The notes under the pieces: generated by a model
Seen by the model: only the letters and a program-made list of their open reading frames with translations
Database searches by the model: none
Told to the model about the DNA's origin: nothing
Program-made: the position numbers and the translations under genes
DNA from: Bryobacteraceae bacterium
GTDB taxonomy: Bacteria; Acidobacteriota; Terriglobia; Bryobacterales; Bryobacteraceae
Assembly: GCA_023384675.1 (NCBI GenBank)
Contig: JAHDVK010000005.1
Location: forward strand, 124,001 to 188,000
DNA length: 64,000 nt
Reading direction: 5' to 3'
Part shown: one piece after another, positions 1 to 6,531 of the stretch
How the letters are laid out: each line of letters starts with the position of its first letter
Position numbering within the stretch: position 1 is the stretch's first letter

Positions 1-538
1 CATCTTCCACGCCCGCGCTCGCCGCGCTGTGCTGCCGCCGCAGGTGTTCCAGCCCCTGCACTTCGCTCGCCGTCAGCACCCCGTCGATGTCCAGCAGCAT
101 CTTCACCTTGCCCTTCACCTTGGCCATGCCCAGGATGTACGGCACTTCAATGTCCTCGCCGAACTCCGGCGTGTCCTCGATGTCCGCTGCCTGCAGCGTC
201 AGAACCTCCGACACGCCATCCACGATGGCGCCCATCTGCACCGGACGCGATTCCTGCATCACCTCGGCCACCACGATGCAGGTCCTCTGCGTGTACCCCG
301 CCTCCTCCAGGCCGAACTTCGCCCGCAGGTCGATCACCGGAATCACCTTGCCCCGCAGGTTGATCACGCCTTTTACGAAATGCGCCGTTTGCGGTACCGC
401 CGTGATCTCCTGCAGACCCATGATCTCGCGCACTTTCAAGACCGGAACGCCGAACTCCTCGCGCCCCAGATAAAACACCAGGTACTTGCCGGGCCGGTCC
501 CCCGCGCCTGCCTGCTTCTCCGCCAACCCAGCGTGCAT
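1..538 (-). CDS. cheW: CheW-like chemotaxis coupling protein (partial)
   Basis: CheW links chemoreceptors to the CheA kinase in the cytoplasm. The reverse-strand frame is open from an ATG at 538 to the window edge, giving about 179 residues, so only the C-terminal end is missing. It reads KYLVFYLGREEFGVPVLKVREI near residue 19 and FVKGVINLRGKVIPVIDLRAKFG near residue 54, the classic beta-barrel core of the family. A GGGAGG ribosome site lies 5 bases before the ATG, which decides the start. A short acidic/alanine tail follows the domain. It is divergent from the selenoprotein-like gene at 711. Family assignment is secure; a CheV-like extension beyond the edge cannot be excluded. Confidence 0.9.
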   Translation of the reverse strand, partial: MHAGLAEKQAGAGDRPGKYLVFYLGREEFGVPVLKVREIMGLQEITAVPQTAHFVKGVINLRGKVIPVIDLRAKFGLEEAGYTQRTCIVVAEVMQESRPVQMGAIVDGVSEVLTLQAADIEDTPEFGEDIEVPYILGMAKVKGKVKMLLDIDGVLTASEVQGLEHLRRQHSAASAGVED

Positions 539-710
539 GACCGCCTCCCGTGCTTGCTCTCAGACGCCAGCCTCGCGCCGCCGGCTCTCCCATCTCCTCT
601 TCGGCCAACTTCCCTCTCTCTTCACCGTTTCGGGGGAGATTCTTTCATCCGCCCGGCCGGGCGTGTTAAGCTCAGGGCCAGAATCCCGATTCCCTTCTCG
701 AGGAGGTCCC

Positions 711-1244
711 ATGCGCCATTTCCTTCGGCTCTTGCCGCTCGGTCTCGCGGCCATCGCGCTCTGCGCTCAAACCGCGCCGCCCAAGTCTCATCTCAAAGTG
801 GGCGACGCCGCGCCCGAACTCGAACTCCGCACCACCGCCGGTTCGCCCTTCAAGCTCTCCGACTACAAAGGCAAGCAGACCGTCGTCCTCGCCTTCTTCC
901 CCGCCGCCTTCACCGGTGGTTGAACGAAGGAAATAACGGCGTACCAGGCTGGTCTCGCCAAATTCAAAGAAGCCGGCGCGCAGGTCCTTGGCATCTCCAC
1001 CGATAACCTGCCCGCCCTGAGTTACTGGTCCAAGGAGGTATTGAAGCTCGATTTCCCCCTCGCAAGCGACTGGCAGCGCAAAACCGCCGCCGCCTATGGT
1101 GTCCTCAACACCGCCAGCGGCTTTGCCAACCGCGCCAGCTTCGTCGTCGATCCGCAGGGCATCATCCAGCACATCGAAGAGGGTTCCTCGGCCATCAACC
1201 CCGACGGCACCGCCGCCGCCTGCAGCCGCATCAAAGCCCGCTGA
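711..1244 (+). CDS. Peroxiredoxin-like selenoprotein (in-frame TGA = Sec71)
   Basis: AhpC/TSA-family thiol peroxidase, predicted to reduce peroxides outside the cytoplasmic membrane because residues 1-20 form a signal peptide ending near CAQT. A ribosome site AGGAGG (701-706) precedes ATG 711. The frame runs through TGA at 921-923 without any shift and continues to TGA 1242-1244 (177 residues). The peroxidatic motif is Pxxx(T/S)xxC; here the protein reads PAAFTGG-TGA-TKE, so the stop codon sits exactly at the peroxidatic cysteine. Downstream protein is typical of the family (VLGISTDN, FPLASDW, FVVDPQGIIQHIE). A hairpin fitting a bacterial SECIS follows the TGA. One cysteine near the C-terminus could act as resolving residue. 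Standard gene callers would split or truncate this gene. The alternative is a simple nonsense mutation, which is less likely given the exact position. Confidence 0.85.
938..959 (+). promoter_or_regulatory. Candidate bacterial SECIS hairpin
   Basis: Fourteen bases after the TGA at 921-923, GGCG (938-941) pairs with CGCC (956-959), and ACCA (943-946) pairs with TGGU (950-953) around a GGC loop. The short apical stem, small loop with a G, and loop position about 24 bases after the UGA fit the known geometry of bacterial SECIS elements bound by SelB. The pairing was seen by eye; no energy was computed. Confidence 0.65.
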
Positions 1245-1269
1245 TCTCCGGCGGGCGGCAAATGAGCAG

Positions 1270-1298
1270 GTGACAGAAAGCGCTTTCAGCGTTAGAAT
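1270..1298 (+). promoter_or_regulatory. Promoter with embedded LacI-type operator, symporter gene
   Basis: A -35 box GTGACA (1270-1275) and a -10 box TAGAAT (1293-1298), each 5 of 6 to consensus, are separated by exactly 17 bases. The spacer contains the perfect palindrome GAAAGCGCTTTC (1276-1287). This is the same core as the operator before the TonB receptor gene, so the LacI protein encoded at 5116-6129 is the likely repressor. Transcription would begin near 1305, leaving a very short leader. Confidence 0.7.
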
Positions 1299-1310
1299 TG
1301 GCCCTTGGCC

Positions 1311-3032
1311 ATGTCACCTCTCATGCCGCCCGCCTTTCTTCTTGCCGCCGATTCCGATACCCTGATCCGCCTCAGTCCCGTCGACCTCGCCATCATCGTC
1401 ATCTATTTCGTCGCCGTTCTCGGCATCGGCTTCTACCTGAAGGCCCACACCAAGACCGGCGACGATTTCTTCATGGCCGGCCGCGAGATGACCGCCTGGG
1501 TCGCCGGCCTCAGCTTCCTCGCCGCCAACCTCGGCTCGCTCGAACTCATGGGCTGGGCCGCGGCCGCCTACCAGTACGGCATTCTCGCCACCCACTGGTA
1601 TTGGATCGGCGCCATCCCCGCCATGCTCTTCCTCGGCGTCGTGATGATGCCCTTCTACTACATCTCCAAGACCCACTCCGTTCCCGGCTACCTCAAACTC
1701 CGCTTCGATGAACGCTCCCGCGCCCTCTCCGCCATCACCTTCGGCGTCATGACCGTTCTCATGTCCGGCATCAACATGTACTCGATGGCCCTCGTCATGA
1801 AGGTCGTCCTCGGCTGGGACATCCACTTCTCCATCTGGGTCTCCTCCCTGACAGTCGCCGCTTACGTCTTCCTCGGCGGCCTGCTCTCCGCCATCTTCAA
1901 CGAAGTCCTCCAGTTCGTCCTCATCTGGCTCGGCGCCATGCTGGTCCCCATCATCGGCCTCATCGAAACCGGCGGCTGGGCCGGCATGGTCGAACGCATC
2001 TCCCGCAACTTCCCCGGACACAACTACACCAGCCTCTGGTCCACCCTCGGCTCCGTCGGCGACAACCCCATGGGCATCCACTGGACCGGCATCGTCCTCG
2101 GCCTCGGCTGGGTGATCAGTTTCGGCTATTGGACCACCGACTTCCTCGTCGTCCAGCGCGTCATGACCGCCAAGGACCTCCGCAGCGCCAAAATGGCCCC
2201 CATCATCGGCGCCGTCTTCAAAATGCTCGTTCCCTTCATCGTCATCGTCCCCGGCCTGCTCGCCCTCGCCGTCCTTCCGATGACCCTCACCGGCGAAGCC
2301 GAAGCTCTGGCCACAGGCGGACACAGCTACAACGAAGTCCTGCCGCTGATGCTTGCCCGCTATCTCGGGCCCGGCCTGCTCGGCCTCGGCGTCACCGCCC
2401 TCATCGCCGGCTTCATGTCGGGCATGGCCGGCAACGTCAGCGCCTTCGCTACCGTCTGGACCTACGACATCTACCGCGCCCTCTGGCGCAAGGACGCTTC
2501 CGACGCCCACTACGTCTCGATGGGACGCTGGTGTACCGTCCTCGGCGTCCTGGTTTCCATCGGCACCGCCTACCTCGTCATGCAATTCGAGTCCATCATG
2601 GACTACGTCCAGGCGCTGTTCAGCTTCTTCATCGCCCCGCTATTCGGCACCGTCATCCTCGGCATGCTCTGGAAACGCTGCTCCCCCTCGGGCGGCTTCT
2701 GGGGCCTGCTGGCCGGCACCGTCTCCTCCATCGCCATGTGGGCCTGGGTCAAGGCCGACCCCTCGGCGCTGCGCTACATCGCCTTCTCCCCCGAAGCCAA
2801 GGATATGGCTGAAAACATGTACCGGGCGCTGTGGAGCTGGCTCATCTGTGTGGGCGTCACTGTCGCCGTCACCTACGCCACCAAACCCAAGCCCATCGCC
2901 GAACTCGCCGGCCTCGTCTATGGCGTCACCCCGCTGCCCGATGAAGGCCATCTGCGGCTCTATGAGCGCCCGATGTTCTGGGCGATCGTGGTTTCTGTCG
3001 TCCTCGCCGCCTTCAATATCTACTTCTGGTAG
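1311..3032 (+). CDS. Sodium:solute symporter (SSS/SLC5 family)
   Basis: Integral membrane Na+-coupled transporter of about 573 residues with some 13-14 predicted membrane spans. Signature stretches include FFMAGREMTAWVAGLSFLAANL near residue 50, typical of sugar and solute symporters of the vSGLT type. Start choices are TTG 1305, ATG 1311 and ATG 1323; none has a clear ribosome site, and the predicted transcription start near 1305 favours 1311 or 1323. The promoter carries the LacI-type operator shared with the arabinose region, so import of arabinose or a related sugar is the inferred role. A small membrane protein follows 12 bases downstream. Confidence 0.9.
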   Translation: MSPLMPPAFLLAADSDTLIRLSPVDLAIIVIYFVAVLGIGFYLKAHTKTGDDFFMAGREMTAWVAGLSFLAANLGSLELMGWAAAAYQYGILATHWYWIGAIPAMLFLGVVMMPFYYISKTHSVPGYLKLRFDERSRALSAITFGVMTVLMSGINMYSMALVMKVVLGWDIHFSIWVSSLTVAAYVFLGGLLSAIFNEVLQFVLIWLGAMLVPIIGLIETGGWAGMVERISRNFPGHNYTSLWSTLGSVGDNPMGIHWTGIVLGLGWVISFGYWTTDFLVVQRVMTAKDLRSAKMAPIIGAVFKMLVPFIVIVPGLLALAVLPMTLTGEAEALATGGHSYNEVLPLMLARYLGPGLLGLGVTALIAGFMSGMAGNVSAFATVWTYDIYRALWRKDASDAHYVSMGRWCTVLGVLVSIGTAYLVMQFESIMDYVQALFSFFIAPLFGTVILGMLWKRCSPSGGFWGLLAGTVSSIAMWAWVKADPSALRYIAFSPEAKDMAENMYRALWSWLICVGVTVAVTYATKPKPIAELAGLVYGVTPLPDEGHLRLYERPMFWAIVVSVVLAAFNIYFW

Positions 3033-3044
3033 GAGCACTCACCC

Positions 3045-3260
3045 ATGCACGGACGCAATCTCATCTCGATCTGGTTCTTCATCGGCGTGCTGGTGCTCAT
3101 CTATGGCGTCATCATCCTCGGCGCAGGCTTATTCGGCGCGCCCCCCGCCGGCCGTAAAGTCGTCCTTTACGAACTCCGCGCCGACCTCTGGTGGGGCGCC
3201 CTCATGACCATACTGGGCTTGATCTACACCCTCAAATTCCGCCCGAAAAAAAAGGACTGA
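3045..3260 (+). CDS. Small two-span membrane protein
   Basis: A 71-residue protein with two hydrophobic segments (about residues 7-30 and 47-63) and a lysine-rich tail, RPKKKD. An AGGAG site overlapping the end of the symporter gene precedes ATG 3045, so the two are almost certainly co-transcribed. I do not recognise the family. Position and topology suggest a small partner or regulator of the symporter, but nothing in the sequence proves this. Confidence 0.7.
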   Translation: MHGRNLISIWFFIGVLVLIYGVIILGAGLFGAPPAGRKVVLYELRADLWWGALMTILGLIYTLKFRPKKKD

Positions 3261-3363
3261 CGCCGCCATCCGCTTCCCACATCCCCCGCTCCTCAGGCGG
3301 ACGTCTGTCCCGGTCCTCCAGAAAGTCCTCCGGCACCCCAGCCTCATCCAGCGCCCGGAAAAT
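3232..3363 (-). pseudogene. Remnant resembling the C-terminus of an antitoxin
   Basis: Directly downstream of vapC, the reverse strand reads IFRALDEAGVPEDFLEDRD followed by PPEER, which resembles C-terminal tails of AbrB/VapB-type antitoxins. The frame has a TAG immediately upstream and no start codon, so this can only be a decayed fragment. It overlaps the end of the small membrane protein gene. Confidence 0.35.
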
Positions 3364-3460
3364 CTATGCCCAATCTGTCTCCCTTGACGTCAGCACGCCC
3401 CTGTCCCCCTCAGCCTGTGGTTTGGACACAAATTCCTTCCTCGTCGTGCTGTACTCTGCG

Positions 3461-3886
3461 TCAGACGTCCGGAGCACGCTGCATCACGGCCTCGAAACCA
3501 GCCTGCTCGAAATGATGGTCCGCGGTGAGAGCCTCCGTCATCCCCCGGTCTTTCATCACCACGAACGAAAGGCAATCGGTCAGGCTCCAATCCTTGTCAG
3601 GCCTGCCGCGGTAAAGGTCCACCGCTGCGCTCTCAACTTCGGGACCGAACCCGACGACTTCAACTTGGGAATCCGCATGAACCAGCCTATAACCTTCCGC
3701 GGCAATCGAGCGGCTCTTCGCGCCGGACAATGCATTGAGCCATTCCCACAGGACGGCCTCCGTTGTGACGATCCGCCTGCCACTCTGCCCCAGGAAGTCC
3801 CTCCACTGCATCGCGCGACCGTGGAACTGATCGCGCTGCAGAGACAACGCCACCCAAAACGCGGTGTCGGCGAAATACAGACTCAC
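3461..3886 (-). CDS. PIN-domain toxin (VapC-like)
   Basis: Predicted endoribonuclease of a type II toxin-antitoxin pair, 141 residues. Acidic active-site positions expected of PIN domains are visible: D7 in YFADTAF, a Glu in the EAVLWEW stretch near residue 43, and the SLTDCLSFVVM segment near residue 101, with ALTADHHFEQAGF near the end. It starts 5 bases after the stop of the antitoxin gene, the usual antitoxin-first order. RNA target unknown. Confidence 0.85.
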   Translation of the reverse strand: MSLYFADTAFWVALSLQRDQFHGRAMQWRDFLGQSGRRIVTTEAVLWEWLNALSGAKSRSIAAEGYRLVHADSQVEVVGFGPEVESAAVDLYRGRPDKDWSLTDCLSFVVMKDRGMTEALTADHHFEQAGFEAVMQRAPDV

Positions 3887-3891
3887 GGCCT

Positions 3892-4131
3892 CTACCCGTC
3901 CAACTCAGCTTTCGGGCGGCCGTACAGGTAATGATCGTGCTGCAGACTCAAATCCTCCGGCAGCACGTCGCTGTCGATCGCATTCGCTGCAATCCAGTCC
4001 AACGCCCGTCCGTGGCTCTTCTCCTCCTCCACGCTCCGGACCTGCACGATCAGTGCCTCATTCGGACGCAGATCGACCGGCTCGTCGGGCACAATGACCT
4101 TTCCATCAAAATGCGCATTGAAGGTGACCAT
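3892..4131 (-). CDS. Antitoxin, AF2212-like (PF01954 type)
   Basis: A 79-residue protein starting MVTFNAHFDGKVIVPDEPVD, the beta-strand N-terminus of the AF2212/DUF104 antitoxin family, with an acidic C-terminal half that would occlude the PIN toxin. The frame extends upstream to 4197, but a GGAGG site 6 bases before the ATG at 4131 and the family N-terminus both choose this start. It is paired with the PIN toxin just downstream and probably represses its own promoter as a complex. Confidence 0.8.
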   Translation of the reverse strand: MVTFNAHFDGKVIVPDEPVDLRPNEALIVQVRSVEEEKSHGRALDWIAANAIDSDVLPEDLSLQHDHYLYGRPKAELDG

Positions 4132-4162
4132 GACTACCTCCAGTATCGCCCAACTCCCCCCC

Positions 4163-5116
4163 TCACCCCCGCCAATTCCACAACAGCTCCACCTCAATCC
4201 CCCCGTCCCGCGTCACATCAAAATAGGCAAACCGTCCCGACCCCGGCTTGTCCTTCTCCCCCCACGCCCCCGCCATCGTCATCTCATAACCGAACCCCCG
4301 CCACTCTTCAATCGCCCGGTCCATGTCCGCCACATTGAACGCCAGGTGGTGGAATCCCTCGCCGTGTTTCGCCATGTAATCGTGATAAGTCGAAGGCCCC
4401 CGCAGCGGCTGAATCCACTCAAACGGCACCGCGCCGTGCCGCTGCCACCCCAGCCGCATCCCGAACGTCCCCGGCTTGCTCCGGTACAGCGGATCCCGCA
4501 CCACCACTTCTGTGTACGTAAATGCCGGAAATCCCAGCGAAGACCAGAACGCCGACACCGGCTCCGGCTTCGAGGCGATAAACGCATATTGCGTCACCTG
4601 CCGCTCCGCCCGTCCCGCCGGCAATTCCGCCTCCGGCGCCACTATCAATCCCAGCGTATACCCCCCCTTCGCCGCCGTATCCATGAAAGCGCATTCCACG
4701 CTCATCGCGCCCGCCGTGTACGTCCCCATCACCAGCGGCTTCACCCCCACCGCCCCCAGCCGTGCGACCTCGCCCCGCAAAGCCTCGGACGATGGCACAT
4801 GGTGCATCAACCCCATCACGCCCGCCCCTCGGTGCCGCTTGAGATACTCCGCGAAAATGCCGTGGCCGTTCAACGGCTGAATCCAGTCCAGGATCAGGTT
4901 GCCAAGCAGTCCCGGAACCACCTTCAACCGCGCCCCCTCCATCTCTGCCTCCGGCGTCTCCGGCATGACGGCAGCCCCCAGCTTCGCCCACGCCGCCGCA
5001 GCCGCCGCCGCATCGGGCGTCACCCACGTCAACCGGTGAACACGCTTATAAAACTCCGGTAGTCCGTCCTGCGCCAGCAGCGCCGCCGGCATCGCCAGAA
5101 AAGTCCGTCGCAACAT
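4163..5116 (-). CDS. Exported VOC-superfamily (glyoxalase-fold) protein, two domains
   Basis: 317 residues. The N-terminus MLRRTFLAMPAALLAQ is a short signal peptide with an RR motif. Two VOC modules follow: one from about residue 25 (VHRLTWVTPDAAAAAAAW), the second from about 185, with metal-ligand-like HHLAFNVADM near 267 and a Glu in IEVELLWN at the end. VOC proteins include glyoxalases, epimerases and ring-cleavage dioxygenases; the substrate here is unknown. Its ATG overlaps the lacI stop codon by one base (TAATG), so translation is coupled to the regulator, which suggests a link to the same sugar regulon. Confidence 0.8.
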   Translation of the reverse strand: MLRRTFLAMPAALLAQDGLPEFYKRVHRLTWVTPDAAAAAAAWAKLGAAVMPETPEAEMEGARLKVVPGLLGNLILDWIQPLNGHGIFAEYLKRHRGAGVMGLMHHVPSSEALRGEVARLGAVGVKPLVMGTYTAGAMSVECAFMDTAAKGGYTLGLIVAPEAELPAGRAERQVTQYAFIASKPEPVSAFWSSLGFPAFTYTEVVVRDPLYRSKPGTFGMRLGWQRHGAVPFEWIQPLRGPSTYHDYMAKHGEGFHHLAFNVADMDRAIEEWRGFGYEMTMAGAWGEKDKPGSGRFAYFDVTRDGGIEVELLWNWRG

Positions 5117-6129
5117 TAATCAATCCTCCTTCTCCTATTTGTTCCCGGCGCCGGTCCCGATGACTCGCGCACGATCAGCTCCGGCTCGATCACAATGTCC
5201 CGCGGCTTCGCCGCATCGCCGAACATCAGCGCCTCGAAGGCCAATTGCCCGATCATGCGCTGTGGAATCCGCACCGTGGTGAGCGACGGGCACAGGTGCT
5301 CCGCCAGCCCGATGTTGTCGAACCCCGCCACCGAGACGTCGTCAGGCACTCGCAGGCCCCGGTCGTGCAATTCGCGCAACACCCCCACCGCCATGTGGTC
5401 GTTCGCGCACAGTATCGCCGTCGGGCGCAGCGTCCCGCTCAATAGATCGCCCGCCGCGTGCCGCCCCCCGGCCGGCGAATCCATCCCCGAGGCCGTCGCA
5501 AACCTCACGCCTTTGCCGAACCGCTCCATCACCTCGGTAAAGGTTCGCTTCCGCTCCTCCAGCGGTCCCAGCCCGGCATGATGCCCCACAAATCCAAATC
5601 GCCGGTGCCCCAGCGAATACAGATACTCGGCCGTCCGCTGCGTGCCCCGGTCGTAACGCACCCGGATACTCGTGATGTTTCTCGCCGGCCGCCCCACGTC
5701 GTAAAACACCACCGGCACATCCTGCGCCGCCAGCTCTTCGATCAGCCCGCGGTCCATCTCCGACACGATCACCGCCAGCCCTTCCACCCGCCGCTTCAGC
5801 ATCGACCGGATCGAAGCCACCAGCCGCTCGCGCCGGTAGCCCGTATGCTCCACCAGTACTTCGTACTCCTGCTGCGTCGCGTGTTCTTCCAGCGCCATGA
5901 AAACCCCCAGAAAAAACGGGTTTTCGATGTTCGACACAATCATGCCCAGCGTCCGGCTCCGCCCTCCGGCCAGCGCCTGGGCATGCACGTTCGGCAAGTA
6001 ATTCACCTGCCGGACCACCGTCAGCACTCGCTCCCGCATCGACGGCTTCACCGCCGGACTCCCGCTCAGTACCCGGGAGACCGTCGCCGCCGATACGCCC
6101 GCCCGGCGGGCCACTTCGGCTAGGGTCAT
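5116..6129 (-). CDS. LacI-family transcriptional regulator
   Basis: 337 residues. The N-terminal helix-turn-helix reads LAEVARRAGVSAATVSRVL, followed by the hinge helix region (NVHAQALAGG) and a periplasmic-binding-protein-like sensor domain with the usual SRTLGMIVSNIENPFF start. It is divergent from the TonB receptor gene. A degenerate copy of the operator (12 of 14 positions of TGAAAGCGCTTTCA) lies 35 bases before its start, indicating autoregulation. Strong copies sit at the TonB-receptor and symporter promoters. The inducer is presumably arabinose or an arabinose/galactose-containing sugar, an inference from the neighbours only. Confidence 0.9.
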   Translation of the reverse strand: MTLAEVARRAGVSAATVSRVLSGSPAVKPSMRERVLTVVRQVNYLPNVHAQALAGGRSRTLGMIVSNIENPFFLGVFMALEEHATQQEYEVLVEHTGYRRERLVASIRSMLKRRVEGLAVIVSEMDRGLIEELAAQDVPVVFYDVGRPARNITSIRVRYDRGTQRTAEYLYSLGHRRFGFVGHHAGLGPLEERKRTFTEVMERFGKGVRFATASGMDSPAGGRHAAGDLLSGTLRPTAILCANDHMAVGVLRELHDRGLRVPDDVSVAGFDNIGLAEHLCPSLTTVRIPQRMIGQLAFEALMFGDAAKPRDIVIEPELIVRESSGPAPGTNRRRRID

Positions 6130-6163
6130 CTGCCTCTTCCTCCAGGATCGATGGGCTGAATAA

Positions 6164-6177
6164 TGTAACCGCTTTCA
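6164..6177. promoter_or_regulatory. LacI-type operator upstream of lacI
   Basis: TGTAACCGCTTTCA matches 12 of 14 positions of the palindrome TGAAAGCGCTTTCA found at two neighbouring promoters. It lies 35 bases before the regulator's ATG. A second weaker match, TGACCGGTTTCA, is at 6203-6214. Autoregulation is inferred. Confidence 0.6.
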
Positions 6178-6359
6178 GCCCGGCTTTAGTGTACACCATC
6201 TTTGACCGGTTTCAGATTCACAGATACAAAATTCTCTCTCTCGCGCCCCCGCAAAACGAAACAGCAATTTGAAATCTGGCTGCGCCGATCGGGATCCCCG
6301 TCCAACTCCGAGGGTCCGCTCATGCCCGGCGGGCAGTCCCAAAATAATTCCGTAAACCC

Positions 6360-6388
6360 TTGACAAGCACGGCGATTTGGAACAGTAT
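6360..6388 (+). promoter_or_regulatory. Promoter of the TonB-receptor gene
   Basis: A perfect -35 box TTGACA (6360-6365) is followed after 17 bases by CAGTAT (6383-6388), a weak -10 box. The operator at 6402-6417 would lie just after the transcription start, a position suited to repression by roadblock. Confidence 0.5.
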
Positions 6389-6401
6389 GGATCAGCGCTG
6401 G

Positions 6402-6417
6402 CTGAAAGCGCTTTCAG
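6402..6417. promoter_or_regulatory. LacI-type operator, perfect 16-bp palindrome
   Basis: CTGAAAGCGCTTTCAG is a perfect 16-base inverted repeat in the lacI/TonB-receptor intergenic region. Its core GAAAGCGCTTTC is identical to that in the symporter promoter at 1276-1287. The CpG-centred form is typical of LacI/CcpA-class operators. Confidence 0.8.
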
Positions 6418-6531
6418 GATCATCGGGTCTGATGTATGCATTGATCGCCCAGGCCCGCGACGGCGCCCCCGGCGCCTTCAGGAGTCAGTTTTTCCGGGCT
6501 TCACCCAGCCCGGGCATTGAGGTCAAATACC

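Noticed and set aside
1314-2585. 423-codon reverse-strand frame opposite the symporter
   Set aside because: Asp/Gly/Glu-biased composition is the mirror of a C-ending membrane gene. It has no domain and no ribosome site.
4094-5062. 322-codon plus-strand frame rich in His, Pro and Arg
   Set aside because: It is antisense to the VOC gene, which has proper family motifs on the minus strand.
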